Of a DNA stretch of 64,000 nucleotides, positions 17,247 through 25,788 are shown in pieces. Numbering within the stretch: the first letter of the stretch is position 1; every line of letters begins with the position of its first letter. The stretch covers positions 4,211,840 through 4,275,839 of the forward strand of contig NZ_LT839648.1 in assembly GCF_900176885.1 (NCBI RefSeq), in the 5' to 3' direction. Position numbers and translations under genes: made by a program. The notes below the pieces were generated by a model, which had not been told where the DNA came from, ran no database searches, and saw only the letters and a list, made by a program, of their open reading frames with translations. Source of the DNA: Oceanobacillus senegalensis. GTDB lineage: Bacteria; Bacillota; Bacilli; Bacillales; Amphibacillaceae.

Positions 17247-19328
17247 TTACTTCGTTATTCCTGACATTCCTTGGGACGCGGGACCTGACCCCATGTCCCG
17301 GTCCCAGAAGCGGGATTGGGCAATAGCTGTAACAAAATCCTGCTTAAAATTGGTACTATTTGCTGCCATGACGACACCTACTAGGTTTTCCGAATCTGTT
17401 GGTGCAATCATGGACTGACCAGTAGTAGCAATACCTAGAGGCTTGTAGAGTTTATAAGCCATGTTCACAAACTCTAAAACATTTTGCTTAAACCTTTTTT
17501 CATTAGGAGTATTTCCTCCGACAACGTAAACGGAGTCAACTAAGTATGGACCAGAAGTCAGGAACGTTTTATTCACCTTGATTTTTCCTCCATTGGCTCC
17601 AGTGACGAATCCAAGCCGCTCGCTAATAATATCGTAAAAAACCTTTTGCTCGTCAAAGAACTGAAGAACCTCGGTTACTTCTTGATCATTAAAACCATTG
17701 CCAATCAGTACACCAACTTTTTTCGTATACGCGCTAGGAGGTGTGTTGAATTGACTTAAAGATGGATAACTATCCGAAACTGGGACATGGCTGCCTGATG
17801 GACGAGCAACACCAATATTATCTGCAACAGTCGACGCCAGTTCTACATCGACATTGGCTAATAAATTTACATTTTGTTGACGAACGGATTCATCCATTAC
17901 GTTACCGAGCTGATAGCTAAACGCTTCGATGGTATGCATTTTTTCTACAGGAGTTAAGCTATTCCAGAATATTCGTGTCTGTGAAAAGTAATCATTGGCC
18001 GAATCAATCCGTTTACGCGTTGTGCGAGCCCCTACTTCTTTCGGATAATGTTCATAACCACCTTCGTCGATTGGTGTTTCATGAGGGGTATTATCCGCTA
18101 ACGAATTATTATGGTAGTTCACATGGTCCACATCAATTCGATAACGCATCGGTCCACGTCTTTGGTTATTATGGAATGGACAAACCGGTTTATTAATTGG
18201 CAACTGTTGGAAATTTGGCCCAATCCGATAAAGTTGTGCACTATGATACGCAACTAATCTACCTTGCAATACAGGATCATTGGAAAAATCAATCCCAGGA
18301 ACAACGTTGGCAGGATTAAACGCGACTTGTTCGGATTCAGTATGGTAATTTTCAATGTTTCGATTTAGCGTCATTTTACCAATGATCTCTACGGGAATCA
18401 GTTCTTCTGGCCAGAACTTGGTCGGGTCAAGGACGTCAATATCATATTTGTGCTCATCTTCAACAGGGATAAGTTGAACCCCTAATTCGTATTCCGGATA
18501 AGCACCACGGTCAATTGCTTCCCGGAGGTCTTTTCGATGAAAATCAGGATCAATTCCACCGATTTTAATTGCCTCTTCTTGAAGAAAAGATTCAACCCCA
18601 AGAACAGGTTTCCAAACAAACCGTACATAAGTTGCTTTCCCTTGTTCATTCACAAACGTATACGTATTAATGGACCACGACTCCATATGGCGATAACTTC
18701 TTAACACCCCTCTGTCTGACATAATCCATGTAACCATATGAACCGCCTCGGGATTATTCGCGACATAATCCCAAAATTTGTCGTGAGCACCTGTAGCTGT
18801 TGGGATATCATCATCCTGTTTGGATTGGTATGCATGCATTGCATCCGGGAATTTCATTGCGTCAAAGTTAATAAGTACAGGCATAGCAATGGTTGTTAAG
18901 TCATAATTTCCCTCTTCCGTGTATAACTTAACACCCTGACAACGTAAATCTCTCGCTGTATCATACGAACCTCTTGGCCCTTGGACGGTTGAAAAACGAA
19001 TAGTTAGAGGGGTCTTTTTCCCAGATTCTTGTAGAAAATTTGCTTTTGTAACATGTTTCATTGATTTGTAACATTCAAACTCCCCATGGGCACTGTACCC
19101 TCGGGCATGGACCACCCTTTCAGGTTCCTCTTCATGTACAAAATGAGTGATTTTTTCAAAGTACTGCCAATCCTCATGTAATGTTGGTCCACGTTCGCCT
19201 GCTTTTAATAATTCCCTGTCATTTGCAATGGTCCTTCCTTGACCGGTCGTCAATGGTTTCCCGATGTGCTGAACACGATACTCGTCTAATTGTTTTTGTT
19301 TCTTATCTTTCATTGGATCGTTATTCAA
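17247..19328 (-). CDS. Large-subunit (clade 2) catalase homologue 2 with altered distal haem pocket
   Basis: The 693-residue protein is a paralogue of the product at 9890-11956, with the catalase core and C-terminal flavodoxin-like domain (KVGVLIGNGFND). The His in RVVHARGY and the proximal Tyr in RLVAYHSAQLYRIG are kept. Instead of the G-N-N-x-P-V-F-F segment it has T-I-A-M-P-V-L-I, so the distal Asn is missing, and RGFA is replaced by RCQG. The start is TTG 19328 with AGGAGG 9 nt upstream; ATG 19313 is too far from it. The last residues (MGSGPASQGMSGITK) run into a REP-like repeat, so the C-terminus seems to be extended by repeat DNA. Confidence 0.85.
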   Translation of the reverse strand: MNNDPMKDKKQKQLDEYRVQHIGKPLTTGQGRTIANDRELLKAGERGPTLHEDWQYFEKITHFVHEEEPERVVHARGYSAHGEFECYKSMKHVTKANFLQESGKKTPLTIRFSTVQGPRGSYDTARDLRCQGVKLYTEEGNYDLTTIAMPVLINFDAMKFPDAMHAYQSKQDDDIPTATGAHDKFWDYVANNPEAVHMVTWIMSDRGVLRSYRHMESWSINTYTFVNEQGKATYVRFVWKPVLGVESFLQEEAIKIGGIDPDFHRKDLREAIDRGAYPEYELGVQLIPVEDEHKYDIDVLDPTKFWPEELIPVEIIGKMTLNRNIENYHTESEQVAFNPANVVPGIDFSNDPVLQGRLVAYHSAQLYRIGPNFQQLPINKPVCPFHNNQRRGPMRYRIDVDHVNYHNNSLADNTPHETPIDEGGYEHYPKEVGARTTRKRIDSANDYFSQTRIFWNSLTPVEKMHTIEAFSYQLGNVMDESVRQQNVNLLANVDVELASTVADNIGVARPSGSHVPVSDSYPSLSQFNTPPSAYTKKVGVLIGNGFNDQEVTEVLQFFDEQKVFYDIISERLGFVTGANGGKIKVNKTFLTSGPYLVDSVYVVGGNTPNEKRFKQNVLEFVNMAYKLYKPLGIATTGQSMIAPTDSENLVGVVMAANSTNFKQDFVTAIAQSRFWDRDMGSGPASQGMSGITK
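17273..17304. repeat. REP-like GGGAC palindrome, copy 4, inside the catalase 3' end
   Basis: GGGACGCGGGACCTGACCCC followed by ATGTCCCGGTCCC is the same element as at 894, 1163 and 1919. It encodes the extra C-terminal residues of the minus-strand catalase homologue. Confidence 0.65.
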
Positions 19329-19709
19329 AATAATATTCCTCCTAAAGGTTTTTAAGAAATACGATTATTAGATTTCACCAACAACCCACAAATATGCATA
19401 CTTGGTAAAATTTTGGGGCGTAAAGGAAGAAGTTTTACTATGAGATGCATGTCATCATAATGAGCTAATTTTATATCCAGTATTGAGCTGCCCGAGAAGG
19501 ATTAATCGCCTGGATGGGGCAGAAGAGTGGAATGAGGAACAAGGTGCGTAATGGATCTATGTTATAAATAATGAAGTTTTCACCATTCCTTATTTAAATT
19601 TGCAAACATACATATCGTCGGTCGTCTCTTTTCTTCCAAATGGAGGAAATTATTTTTGAATGTTGTGTTAGTATGGAGTGGGATAGGAGAAGGATGTACG
19701 GAAGAATAG
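19329..19709. other. Intergenic region upstream of the second catalase and the YczE-like gene
   Basis: This holds the divergent control regions. No clear -35/-10 pair, PerR box or stable hairpin is obvious by eye, and there is no convincing ORF. Confidence 0.35.
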
Positions 19710-19745
19710 ATGATCGAAAACTGGTTATGGAAATGGGGGAAGTAT

Positions 19746-20375
19746 ATGCGAAAATTTAGTAAATCATTTCTAATATATTTTAGTGGTATCGTTGTATTAA
19801 CATTAGGAATTTCTCTCACGATTCAATCTGAATTAGGAACTTCTCCGTTTGATGCATTACTCGTTGGTTTATATCGCACATTTGGGTTAACGATAGGTAG
19901 TTGGGAAATTGTTGTTGGGTCTGCGATGGTGTTGCTGAATGCCATAGCTCTAAAAGCAAGACCCGAACTTTTAGCTATATTAACTTCCCTTATTACAGGA
20001 ATTGGTATTGATACGTGGCTTTTATTATTAGGAGAATGGTTAATACCGCAATATTTCTTGGAACAAGTTTTATTCGTGTTACTAGGCATTCTTTTTAGCG
20101 GGATAGGTATTGCTATTTATTTAGAGTCAAGCTTTGCACCGAACCCAATGGACCGCTCGATGGTTATTTTAACAGATAAAACAGGGTGGTCCTTTAGTAG
20201 GTCACGGGCAATCATTAGTATTGTATTAGTCATTATTGCTTTCTTTTTCAATGGTGCGATTGGTATTGGCACCTTGCTTAACGCATTACTTACTGGGGTT
20301 ATTATCCAGTGGATTCGCCCATATGTGTTAAACATGCTTTATAGACACCCTATAAAAAAGGAACATATCAGCTAG
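19746..20375 (+). CDS. YczE/YyaS/YitT family membrane protein
   Basis: The protein of about 210 residues has five or six membrane helices and the family hallmark GISLTIQSELGTSPFDALLV near the N-terminus, with a weaker repeat FAPNPMDRSMVILT in the second half. B. subtilis YczE affects surfactin/Sfp regulation, but the biochemical role of the family is not known. ATG 19746 follows GGGGGAAG closely; ATG 19710 is an alternative that adds 12 residues. A second family member lies at 30666. Confidence 0.78.
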   Translation: MRKFSKSFLIYFSGIVVLTLGISLTIQSELGTSPFDALLVGLYRTFGLTIGSWEIVVGSAMVLLNAIALKARPELLAILTSLITGIGIDTWLLLLGEWLIPQYFLEQVLFVLLGILFSGIGIAIYLESSFAPNPMDRSMVILTDKTGWSFSRSRAIISIVLVIIAFFFNGAIGIGTLLNALLTGVIIQWIRPYVLNMLYRHPIKKEHIS

Positions 20376-20387
20376 TTGTTCCAATAA

Positions 20388-20423
20388 TTTGGTGCCTTCC
20401 TCAATAAGGATGGTGCTATTTTT
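20388..20423 (+). terminator. Terminator after the YczE-like gene
   Basis: GGTGCCTTCCT and AAGGATGGTGC pair around CAAT, followed by TATTTTTTTG. Confidence 0.65.
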
Positions 20424-20523
20424 TTGTATTTTTTTCTTGATAATTCATGCGTAAAAATGAAATCCTGCCGTAAATAAGATTTGACAATATGGAAATGTCG
20501 GTTTAAAATTACTTTAAATTAAG

Positions 20524-20552
20524 TATATATTAATTCATTATATATTAATTAA
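20524..20552 (+). promoter_or_regulatory. Candidate MarR operator: paired ATATTAATT sites
   Basis: ATATTAATT occurs at 20527-20535 and 20542-20550, spaced 15 bp, each within a longer TATATTAATT. The same core recurs at 24199, and in close variants at 24963, 25024 and 25089, all around the MarR gene at 24443. A link to that regulator is an inference from position. Confidence 0.45.
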
Positions 20553-20579
20553 AAGTAAATAAACAAAAATCCTCTGGGA

Positions 20580-20690
20580 GGAGAATGAATGGGCTGAATT
20601 GGAAAACCTAGTAAAGGAACGACGCTCATTAATAATTTTTACCTAATAATCCGATTACTAGAAAAGAATTAAATGAGATATTTGGATAAA
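20580..20690 (+). pseudogene. Nitroreductase (MhqN-like) N-terminal remnant
   Basis: One frame reads WAELENLVKERRSLIIFT and stops. The next frame gives NNPITRKELNEIFG and stops. Joined, this is the N-terminus of a FMN nitroreductase of the MhqN/YdgI type (K-RRS-..F-NP-I....L..I). The remaining 150 or more residues are gone. B. subtilis mhqN heads the mhqNOP operon, so its trace ahead of this operon is in keeping. Confidence 0.6.
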
Positions 20691-20704
20691 TAGGAGGATT
20701 GTTC

Positions 20705-21313
20705 ATGCTTTCTTTTGACCCTCGAAATAATAAAGAGCGGGAAAATTATAAACTGCTAATCGGCAGTATTGTGCCGAGACCGATTGCGTTTGTGACAAGT
20801 ATTGCGGAAGATGGAACAGTAAACGGTGCGCCATTTAGTTATTTCAATATTGTTTCGTCCAATCCACCCATGTTATCTGTATCAACCCAACGGAAAAATG
20901 GAGAGATGAAAGATACTGCACGAAACATTAAGGAGAATAAAGAATTTGTTGTGCATATCGTGGATGAACAAAATGTTGAAAAAATGAACATCACGGCAGC
21001 ATCCTTACCACCTAACGTGAGTGAAATTGAAAAAGCGGACTTATCACCGATTGAGAGTGAAAAACTTTCCGTACCAGGTGTGAAAGAAGCCAAAGTCCGA
21101 TTGGAATGTAAATTAGAGTATTCCCTTGAACTTGGCGAAAATGATTCGATTGGCACGGACTTCATAATTGGAAAGGTCGTCCAATTTCACATAGATGAGG
21201 CTATCTATGAAAATGGAAGAATAAATCACGAGACGCTCGGTGCGGTTAGCCGACTAGCTGGATCTAATTATGCGAAGATCGGTGATGTATTTTCCATAGA
21301 AAGACCAAAGTAA
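20705..21313 (+). CDS. Flavin reductase family protein (FMN-binding split barrel)
   Basis: The 202-residue protein has the flavin reductase/DIM6-NTAB fold: LIGSIVPRPIAFVTSIAEDG, GAPFSYFNIVSSNPP, then NHETLGAVSRLAGSNYAKIG near the end. Such proteins bind FMN and reduce it with NAD(P)H or supply it to oxygenases. TAGGAGG at 20691-20697 supports ATG 20705. It starts a tight operon with two ring-cleaving dioxygenases, so it may act on quinones or ring substrates. Confidence 0.85.
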   Translation: MLSFDPRNNKERENYKLLIGSIVPRPIAFVTSIAEDGTVNGAPFSYFNIVSSNPPMLSVSTQRKNGEMKDTARNIKENKEFVVHIVDEQNVEKMNITAASLPPNVSEIEKADLSPIESEKLSVPGVKEAKVRLECKLEYSLELGENDSIGTDFIIGKVVQFHIDEAIYENGRINHETLGAVSRLAGSNYAKIGDVFSIERPK

Positions 21314-21329
21314 AGGGGGAAGAATAAGC

Positions 21330-22253
21330 TTGAAAACATCCGGAATTCATCATATTACGGCAATTGTCAATGATCCACAAGTAAATGTTGATTTTTATTC
21401 CAACGTATTGGGATTAAGACTTGTGAAAAAAACAGTGAACTTTGACCGACCGGAAGTATATCATTTATATTTTGGGAATGAATCAGGTCATCCTGGAACC
21501 ATTATCACATTCTTTCCTTGGCCAAAACTTCCTAAAGGACGTATCGGTACTGGACAAGTAGGTACCACAAGTTATGCTATTCCGGTAGGTTCAATGGATT
21601 TTTGGAAAAATCGTTTGCGTGAACAAGGAATTTCTTTCACATCGGATGTCCGTTTTAACGAAACGTATATCGAGTTTGAAGATCCAGATGGACTAAAACT
21701 CGAGATGGTGGAACGGGAAGAAGGACCAGAAAATAGTTGGAGCACGAAGGGTATTCCATCCAAATACGCCATTAAAGGATTTGGTGGAGCCATTTTAAAT
21801 TCCAAGCAGCCGAATCAGACGGTAGATATATTAGAAAATGTATTAGGAATGGAATTTATAGCTCAAGAGAATAATTATTTACGTTTTCAAACGCAAGGCT
21901 CCTTAGGGAATAGGATTGATATGAAACTATCTCCATCTGTCCGGGGTCTTGCTGGTGCAGGAACGATTCATCATATTGCATGGAGGGCGAAGGATGATGA
22001 AGAACATTCCAAATGGAGAGAGTTATTGGAAAAGAAGGGATATAAACCGACTGAAATAAAGGAACGTCATTATTTTAAAGCCATTTATTTTTATGAACCA
22101 GGGGGAATCCTTTTTGAAATAGCGACCGATCCTCCAGGGTTTGCAGTGGATGAAGAACCAGAAAAACTTGGTGAGGAATTGATGCTACCAAGTTGGTTGG
22201 AAGCAAAAAGGAAAAAATTTGAAAAGACTTTACCATCTATTAGGGAGGAATAA
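21330..22253 (+). CDS. Ring-cleaving dioxygenase, MhqA/MhqO/MhqE type
   Basis: The 307-residue protein consists of two vicinal-oxygen-chelate halves. Likely metal ligands are the His in SGIHHITAI (residue about 6), the His in TIHHIAWRA (about 213) and the Glu in ILFEIATD (about 260). B. subtilis MhqA, MhqE and MhqO open the ring of hydroquinones and confer resistance to methyl-hydroquinone and catechol. The start is TTG 21330 after AAAGGGGGAAG. It is second in the operon and 2 nt from the next gene. Confidence 0.88.
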   Translation: MKTSGIHHITAIVNDPQVNVDFYSNVLGLRLVKKTVNFDRPEVYHLYFGNESGHPGTIITFFPWPKLPKGRIGTGQVGTTSYAIPVGSMDFWKNRLREQGISFTSDVRFNETYIEFEDPDGLKLEMVEREEGPENSWSTKGIPSKYAIKGFGGAILNSKQPNQTVDILENVLGMEFIAQENNYLRFQTQGSLGNRIDMKLSPSVRGLAGAGTIHHIAWRAKDDEEHSKWRELLEKKGYKPTEIKERHYFKAIYFYEPGGILFEIATDPPGFAVDEEPEKLGEELMLPSWLEAKRKKFEKTLPSIREE

Positions 22254-22255
22254 AA

Positions 22256-23242
22256 TTGAATCAATTAAAAGGTCTACATCACATAACAGCAATCACAAGC
22301 AGTGCAGAAAAGATTTATGAATTTTTCACGTATGTGCTAGGCATGCGTTTAGTTAAAAAAACGGTGAATCAAGACGATATTCAAACGTATCATTTATATT
22401 TTACAGATGATAAAGGAAGCCCGGGTACCGACATGACGTTCTTTGATTTTCCTGGTATACCAAAAGGCGTTCACGGTACGAATGAAATTTTCAAAACATC
22501 CTTCCGTGTGCCGAATGATAAGGCACTGGATTATTGGGTAAAACGTTTCAATCGGCTTGAAGTGAAACATACAGGAATAAAAGAGCAATTTGGCAAAAAG
22601 ACACTTTCTTTTGTCGACTTTGATGACCAGCAATATCAGTTGATTTCTGATGAAACCAACACAGGTGTTGATTCCGGTACACCATGGCAAAAGGGACCTA
22701 TTCCTTTAGAATATGCGATTACTGGTTTAGGCCCAATCTTTGTACGGGTTGACAATGTTGATTATTTTAAGGAAATGATGGAAAGAGTTCTATTATTTAA
22801 AGAAATAGATAACGAAGGTTCCTTCCACCTATTTGAAACGGGTGAAGGTGGAAATGGTGCCCAAGTCATTGTGGAGTATAATACGATTCTACCTCCAGCA
22901 CGACAAGGATATGGAACGGTTCACCATGCAGCATTCCGTGTTAATGACCGTCAAGAATTGGATGAATGGATGAAACAATTGAACACCTTCCGCTTTCCTA
23001 ATTCCGGATATGTGGAACGTTACTATTTTGGATCATTGTATACGAATGTGGCACCACAAATATTATTTGAAATGGCAACAGATGGCCCAGGGTTTATGGG
23101 GGATGAGCCCTATGAAACACTTGGAGAAAAATTAGCTTTACCTCCTTTCTTTGAATCCAAAAGGGAAGAGATTGAAAAGTTAGTTCGACCTATTGACACA
23201 GTGAGAAGTACAAAAGAGTTTGTGAAGGAATATGAGGAATAA
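22256..23242 (+). CDS. Ring-cleaving dioxygenase, second copy
   Basis: The 328-residue paralogue of the preceding gene keeps the ligand motifs GLHHITAIT, TVHHAAFRV and ILFEMATDGPGF. The start is TTG 22256, with GGGAGGAA of the previous gene's end as RBS, so translation is coupled. The two enzymes probably differ in ring substrate. A longer C-terminal tail (SKREEIEKLVRPIDTV) distinguishes it. Confidence 0.88.
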   Translation: MNQLKGLHHITAITSSAEKIYEFFTYVLGMRLVKKTVNQDDIQTYHLYFTDDKGSPGTDMTFFDFPGIPKGVHGTNEIFKTSFRVPNDKALDYWVKRFNRLEVKHTGIKEQFGKKTLSFVDFDDQQYQLISDETNTGVDSGTPWQKGPIPLEYAITGLGPIFVRVDNVDYFKEMMERVLLFKEIDNEGSFHLFETGEGGNGAQVIVEYNTILPPARQGYGTVHHAAFRVNDRQELDEWMKQLNTFRFPNSGYVERYYFGSLYTNVAPQILFEMATDGPGFMGDEPYETLGEKLALPPFFESKREEIEKLVRPIDTVRSTKEFVKEYEE

Positions 23243-23280
23243 AAATGGAATCTCAACCAATAAAAAAAGGGGAATTGACG

Positions 23281-23562
23281 ATGAAACATATCTTTCAAAA
23301 AGGAAATGATCCATCCAAACCAACATTACTATTATTGCATGGAACAGGAGGGACAGAACATGACCTTCTGCCACTCACAGATAAGATTGATCCAGATGCC
23401 AATATTTTAAGTGTACGAGGAAATGTTCTGGAGAATGGAATGCCACGCTTTTTTAAAAGATTAGCGGAAGGGGTATTTGATGAAGAAGACTTGATCTTCC
23501 GTACAAAAGAATTGAATGAGTTTTTAGATGACGCAGCTGGTAAATGGTACAAGGGTGTATAA
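23281..23562 (+). pseudogene. MhqD-type carboxylesterase with internal deletion
   Basis: The frame begins like MhqD/YodD (KHIFQKGNDPSKPTLLLLHG, GTGGTEHDLLPL, SVRGNVLENGMPRFFKRLAE) and reads to residue about 86, ELNEFLDDAA. It then jumps to GKWYKGV and stops. Intact MhqD has about 200 residues, with the nucleophile GYSNGA following this point and an end like AREWYKEAI. The segment with Ser, Asp and His has thus been lost by an in-frame deletion. ATG 23281 has RBS AAAAGGGG; ATG 23245 is less likely. The product should be inactive. Confidence 0.75.
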
Positions 23563-23649
23563 ACATTTACTGCTCGCTATTAACTGGGATGACGGTTAAT
23601 AGTGAAAGAATGATGTAGTTTTTAAAAAAGGAAAAGAGGTGCTCGTTGT

Positions 23650-24060
23650 ATGGTAACCCTCTATATAACGCCAAGCTGTACGTCCTGTAGAAAGGCTAGA
23701 GCATGGTTTCAAGAAAATGAAATACCATATAAAGAACGAAACATGTTTTCTGAAACTATGTCGATCGATGAGATAAAAGAAATATTACGATTAACGGAAA
23801 ATGGGACAGAAGAAATCATTTCAACGCGCTCCAAGGTATTTCAAGAATTAGATGGTGATATGAATCAGCTGCCAATGAAAGAGCTATACCCAATGATTCA
23901 AAAAAACCCTGGAATTTTAAAAAGACCAATTATTGTTGATGGAAAAAGATTGCAAGTAGGTTATAACGAAGACGAGATTCGAAGTTTTCTCCCTCGATCC
24001 ATAAAGACACTTCATTTACATGAAGCTCAAAGAATAATCGATGAAACGGCAATGGGCTAA
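23650..24060 (+). CDS. Spx/MgsR subfamily RNA polymerase-binding regulator (ArsC-like)
   Basis: The 136-residue protein has the Spx hallmarks: redox switch CTSC at residues 10-13 ([16 protein letters not shown]), the RPI signature in [20 protein letters not shown], and a C-terminal helix. Spx binds the alpha C-terminal domain of RNA polymerase and switches on thiol-stress genes when its CxxC is oxidised. Its position inside a quinone-resistance cluster fits an electrophile response. It is a little longer than B. subtilis Spx (131) and may be a paralogue rather than the main Spx. RBS AAAAGAGGTG. Confidence 0.87.
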   Translation: MVTLYITPSCTSCRKARAWFQENEIPYKERNMFSETMSIDEIKEILRLTENGTEEIISTRSKVFQELDGDMNQLPMKELYPMIQKNPGILKRPIIVDGKRLQVGYNEDEIRSFLPRSIKTLHLHEAQRIIDETAMG

Positions 24061-24137
24061 AACAAATCCCTAGGAGCATTAGATGATATAGGAGTACTTC
24101 CTCCAGGCATATTTGTGAGATTCATGAATAATAACTG

Positions 24138-24166
24138 TTGACAAATGTGTGACCAAGGGTTATGTT
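24138..24166 (+). promoter_or_regulatory. SigA promoter upstream of an empty ribosome site
   Basis: TTGACA (24138-24143) and TATGTT (24161-24166) have a 17-bp spacer. Downstream come the operator-like TAATATATTAATTA (24195-24208) and a strong RBS AAAGGAGGGAAGG (about 24220-24232), but the frame after it ends within six codons. A gene seems to have been lost here, or a leader peptide is made ahead of the MarR gene. Confidence 0.5.
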
Positions 24167-24194
24167 TATATTGAATTAAATATAAACTAACTCG

Positions 24195-24208
24195 TAATAT
24201 ATTAATTA
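24195..24208 (+). promoter_or_regulatory. Candidate MarR operator, site B
   Basis: TAATATATTAATTA lies about 25 bp downstream of the promoter at 24138-24166, where a bound repressor would block transcription. Its core is shared with the pair at 20524-20552. Confidence 0.4.
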
Positions 24209-24442
24209 TATATATTTATAAAGGAGGGAAGGATATATTCGTATTTGTTTAAAAAGCATAAGAATTTTTTAATCAATTTGAAATAGAGATTTATTAATTG
24301 TACGTTACCTTTCGTTATATTGACATTTGGTACAGTGCGAGATAAATTATATTTAGTATGAATTTGGGATATATAATTGGATATATATAAATTAAAGGCT
24401 TTATATTGCCTCCGTACAGAAAAGTTAAAAGGAATGAATAAA

Positions 24443-24907
24443 ATGGATAAGTCTAAGCAATACAATGAAAACTCTGAATCATCTTTAAAATTATTCATTG
24501 TTTTGTCTCGCGCGTTAGAATCTATTGAAAAAAAGTTAGCTGAAAGTATCAAGGGCTATGGACTGAATCTAACAGAGTTTGGAGTTCTTGAGTTGTTATT
24601 TCATAAAGGTGACCAGCCTATACAGAAAATCGGAAAAAAAATACTGATTGCTTCGAGCAGCATCACCTATGTTGTGGACAAATTGGAAAAGAAAAAATAC
24701 ATCAAACGAGTGGCCTGTCCAACCGATCGGAGGGTTACTTATGCTGCTATTACCGATGAGGGTAGAGAGTTGATGGAAGAGATTTTTCCGAAACATCAAG
24801 CATTAATGACGGAAATGATGAGTGTTTTAGATTTAGAAGAAAAGGCGACTATGATTGAGCAATTAAAGAAATTAGGGTTATCTGTAAAGAACTATACAAT
24901 AGAGTAA
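24443..24907 (+). CDS. MarR family transcriptional regulator (MhqR-like)
   Basis: The 154-residue winged-helix protein has LNLTEFGVLELLFHKGDQPI, recognition helix IASSSITYVVDKLEKKKYI, and the wing CPTDRRVTYAAITDEGRELM. Length, position and neighbours (ring-cleaving dioxygenases, DoxX, quinone reductase) match MhqR of B. subtilis, which represses quinone-detoxification genes. There is a Cys in the wing (RVACPTDRR). ATG 24443 fits RBS AAAAGGA better than ATG 24434. It probably represses itself and the flanking operons through the AT-rich sites. Confidence 0.82.
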   Translation: MDKSKQYNENSESSLKLFIVLSRALESIEKKLAESIKGYGLNLTEFGVLELLFHKGDQPIQKIGKKILIASSSITYVVDKLEKKKYIKRVACPTDRRVTYAAITDEGRELMEEIFPKHQALMTEMMSVLDLEEKATMIEQLKKLGLSVKNYTIE

Positions 24908-24962
24908 TTTTTATAAAAAGGCTATTGACAACTCATAGGAGGTAACATACAATCTGTATTAG

Positions 24963-25125
24963 ATTAATATATTATGAATTAAATATAATTGTATGTTTCC
25001 ATTTTTTAAGTAGATATTTCAGTTTAGTAATATACTAATTAGCATTATTAAGTAGGAAGGTTGTTTTTATTTTTTTTGACTAATATCTTTAATTACTAAT
25101 ATATCAAATAATAATATATTAATCA
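24963..25125 (+). promoter_or_regulatory. Cluster of candidate MarR operators before the DoxX gene
   Basis: Three AT-rich dyad-like elements, ATTAATATATTATGAATTAA (from 24963), TAGTAATATACTAATTAG (25025-25042) and TAATATATTAATC (25113-25125), resemble the ATATTAATT sites at 20527 and 24199. The density near the DoxX/quinone-reductase transcription unit suggests cooperative control. Confidence 0.4.
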
Positions 25126-25166
25126 GGAATAATTAAGTAATCATATGGAATGGAGGAATTATTTTT

Positions 25167-25580
25167 ATGTTATATACAAACAGAGTTGAAATTGGTAATT
25201 TTTTACTTCGTGTTGTGATAGGACTTGTTTTCTTAGCAAATGGAGTATCTAAGTTTCAAGGTGGAATAGGTAATACAGTTGGTTGGTTTGAAAGTTTAGG
25301 AATACCAGGATTCCTTGCCTATGTAGTAGCCATAGTAGAATTAGTAGGTGGTATTGCAATCATCCTTGGGTTAGGAACCAAGATTGTATCGGTATTATTC
25401 GGATTAATTATGCTTGGCGCCATCTTTACGGTTAAACTTCCAGATGGATTTCTAAATGGATATGTGTATGATCTTGTTTTACTAATCATTTCTGTACACT
25501 TGATTATAAATGGCAGCAAGCTTTTATCTCTTAATCATTTCTTTTTTAAAGGGCAAAATGAGAGTAATTTAAGTAGCTAA
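25167..25580 (+). CDS. DoxX family membrane protein (MhqP/CatD-like)
   Basis: The 137-residue protein has four membrane helices: FLLRVVIGLVFLANGVSKFQ with the family GxxK pattern, then YVVAIVELVGGIAIILGLGT. DoxX proteins such as MhqP and CatD accompany quinone-resistance enzymes in Bacillus and may couple them to the membrane. RBS TGGAGGAATT. It follows the MarR gene and precedes a WrbA-type reductase. Confidence 0.85.
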   Translation: MLYTNRVEIGNFLLRVVIGLVFLANGVSKFQGGIGNTVGWFESLGIPGFLAYVVAIVELVGGIAIILGLGTKIVSVLFGLIMLGAIFTVKLPDGFLNGYVYDLVLLIISVHLIINGSKLLSLNHFFFKGQNESNLSS

Positions 25581-25788
25581 ATCAAGCTTAAATAAATGAA
25601 AGAAATAATAAATGGAGATTCAAATAAATTCCTCTAATATGGGGATAAGAAGTATGGAGTAACTTCGAGTTCCCCGTTTTAATGGAGGTGGTTTTTATAA
25701 GAGTAAGTAGAAAAACAACCTAGAAAGGGTGCATAAAAAAATGGGATTATTAGACAAATTATTTGGAAAAACAAAGGAGAATGAAACT

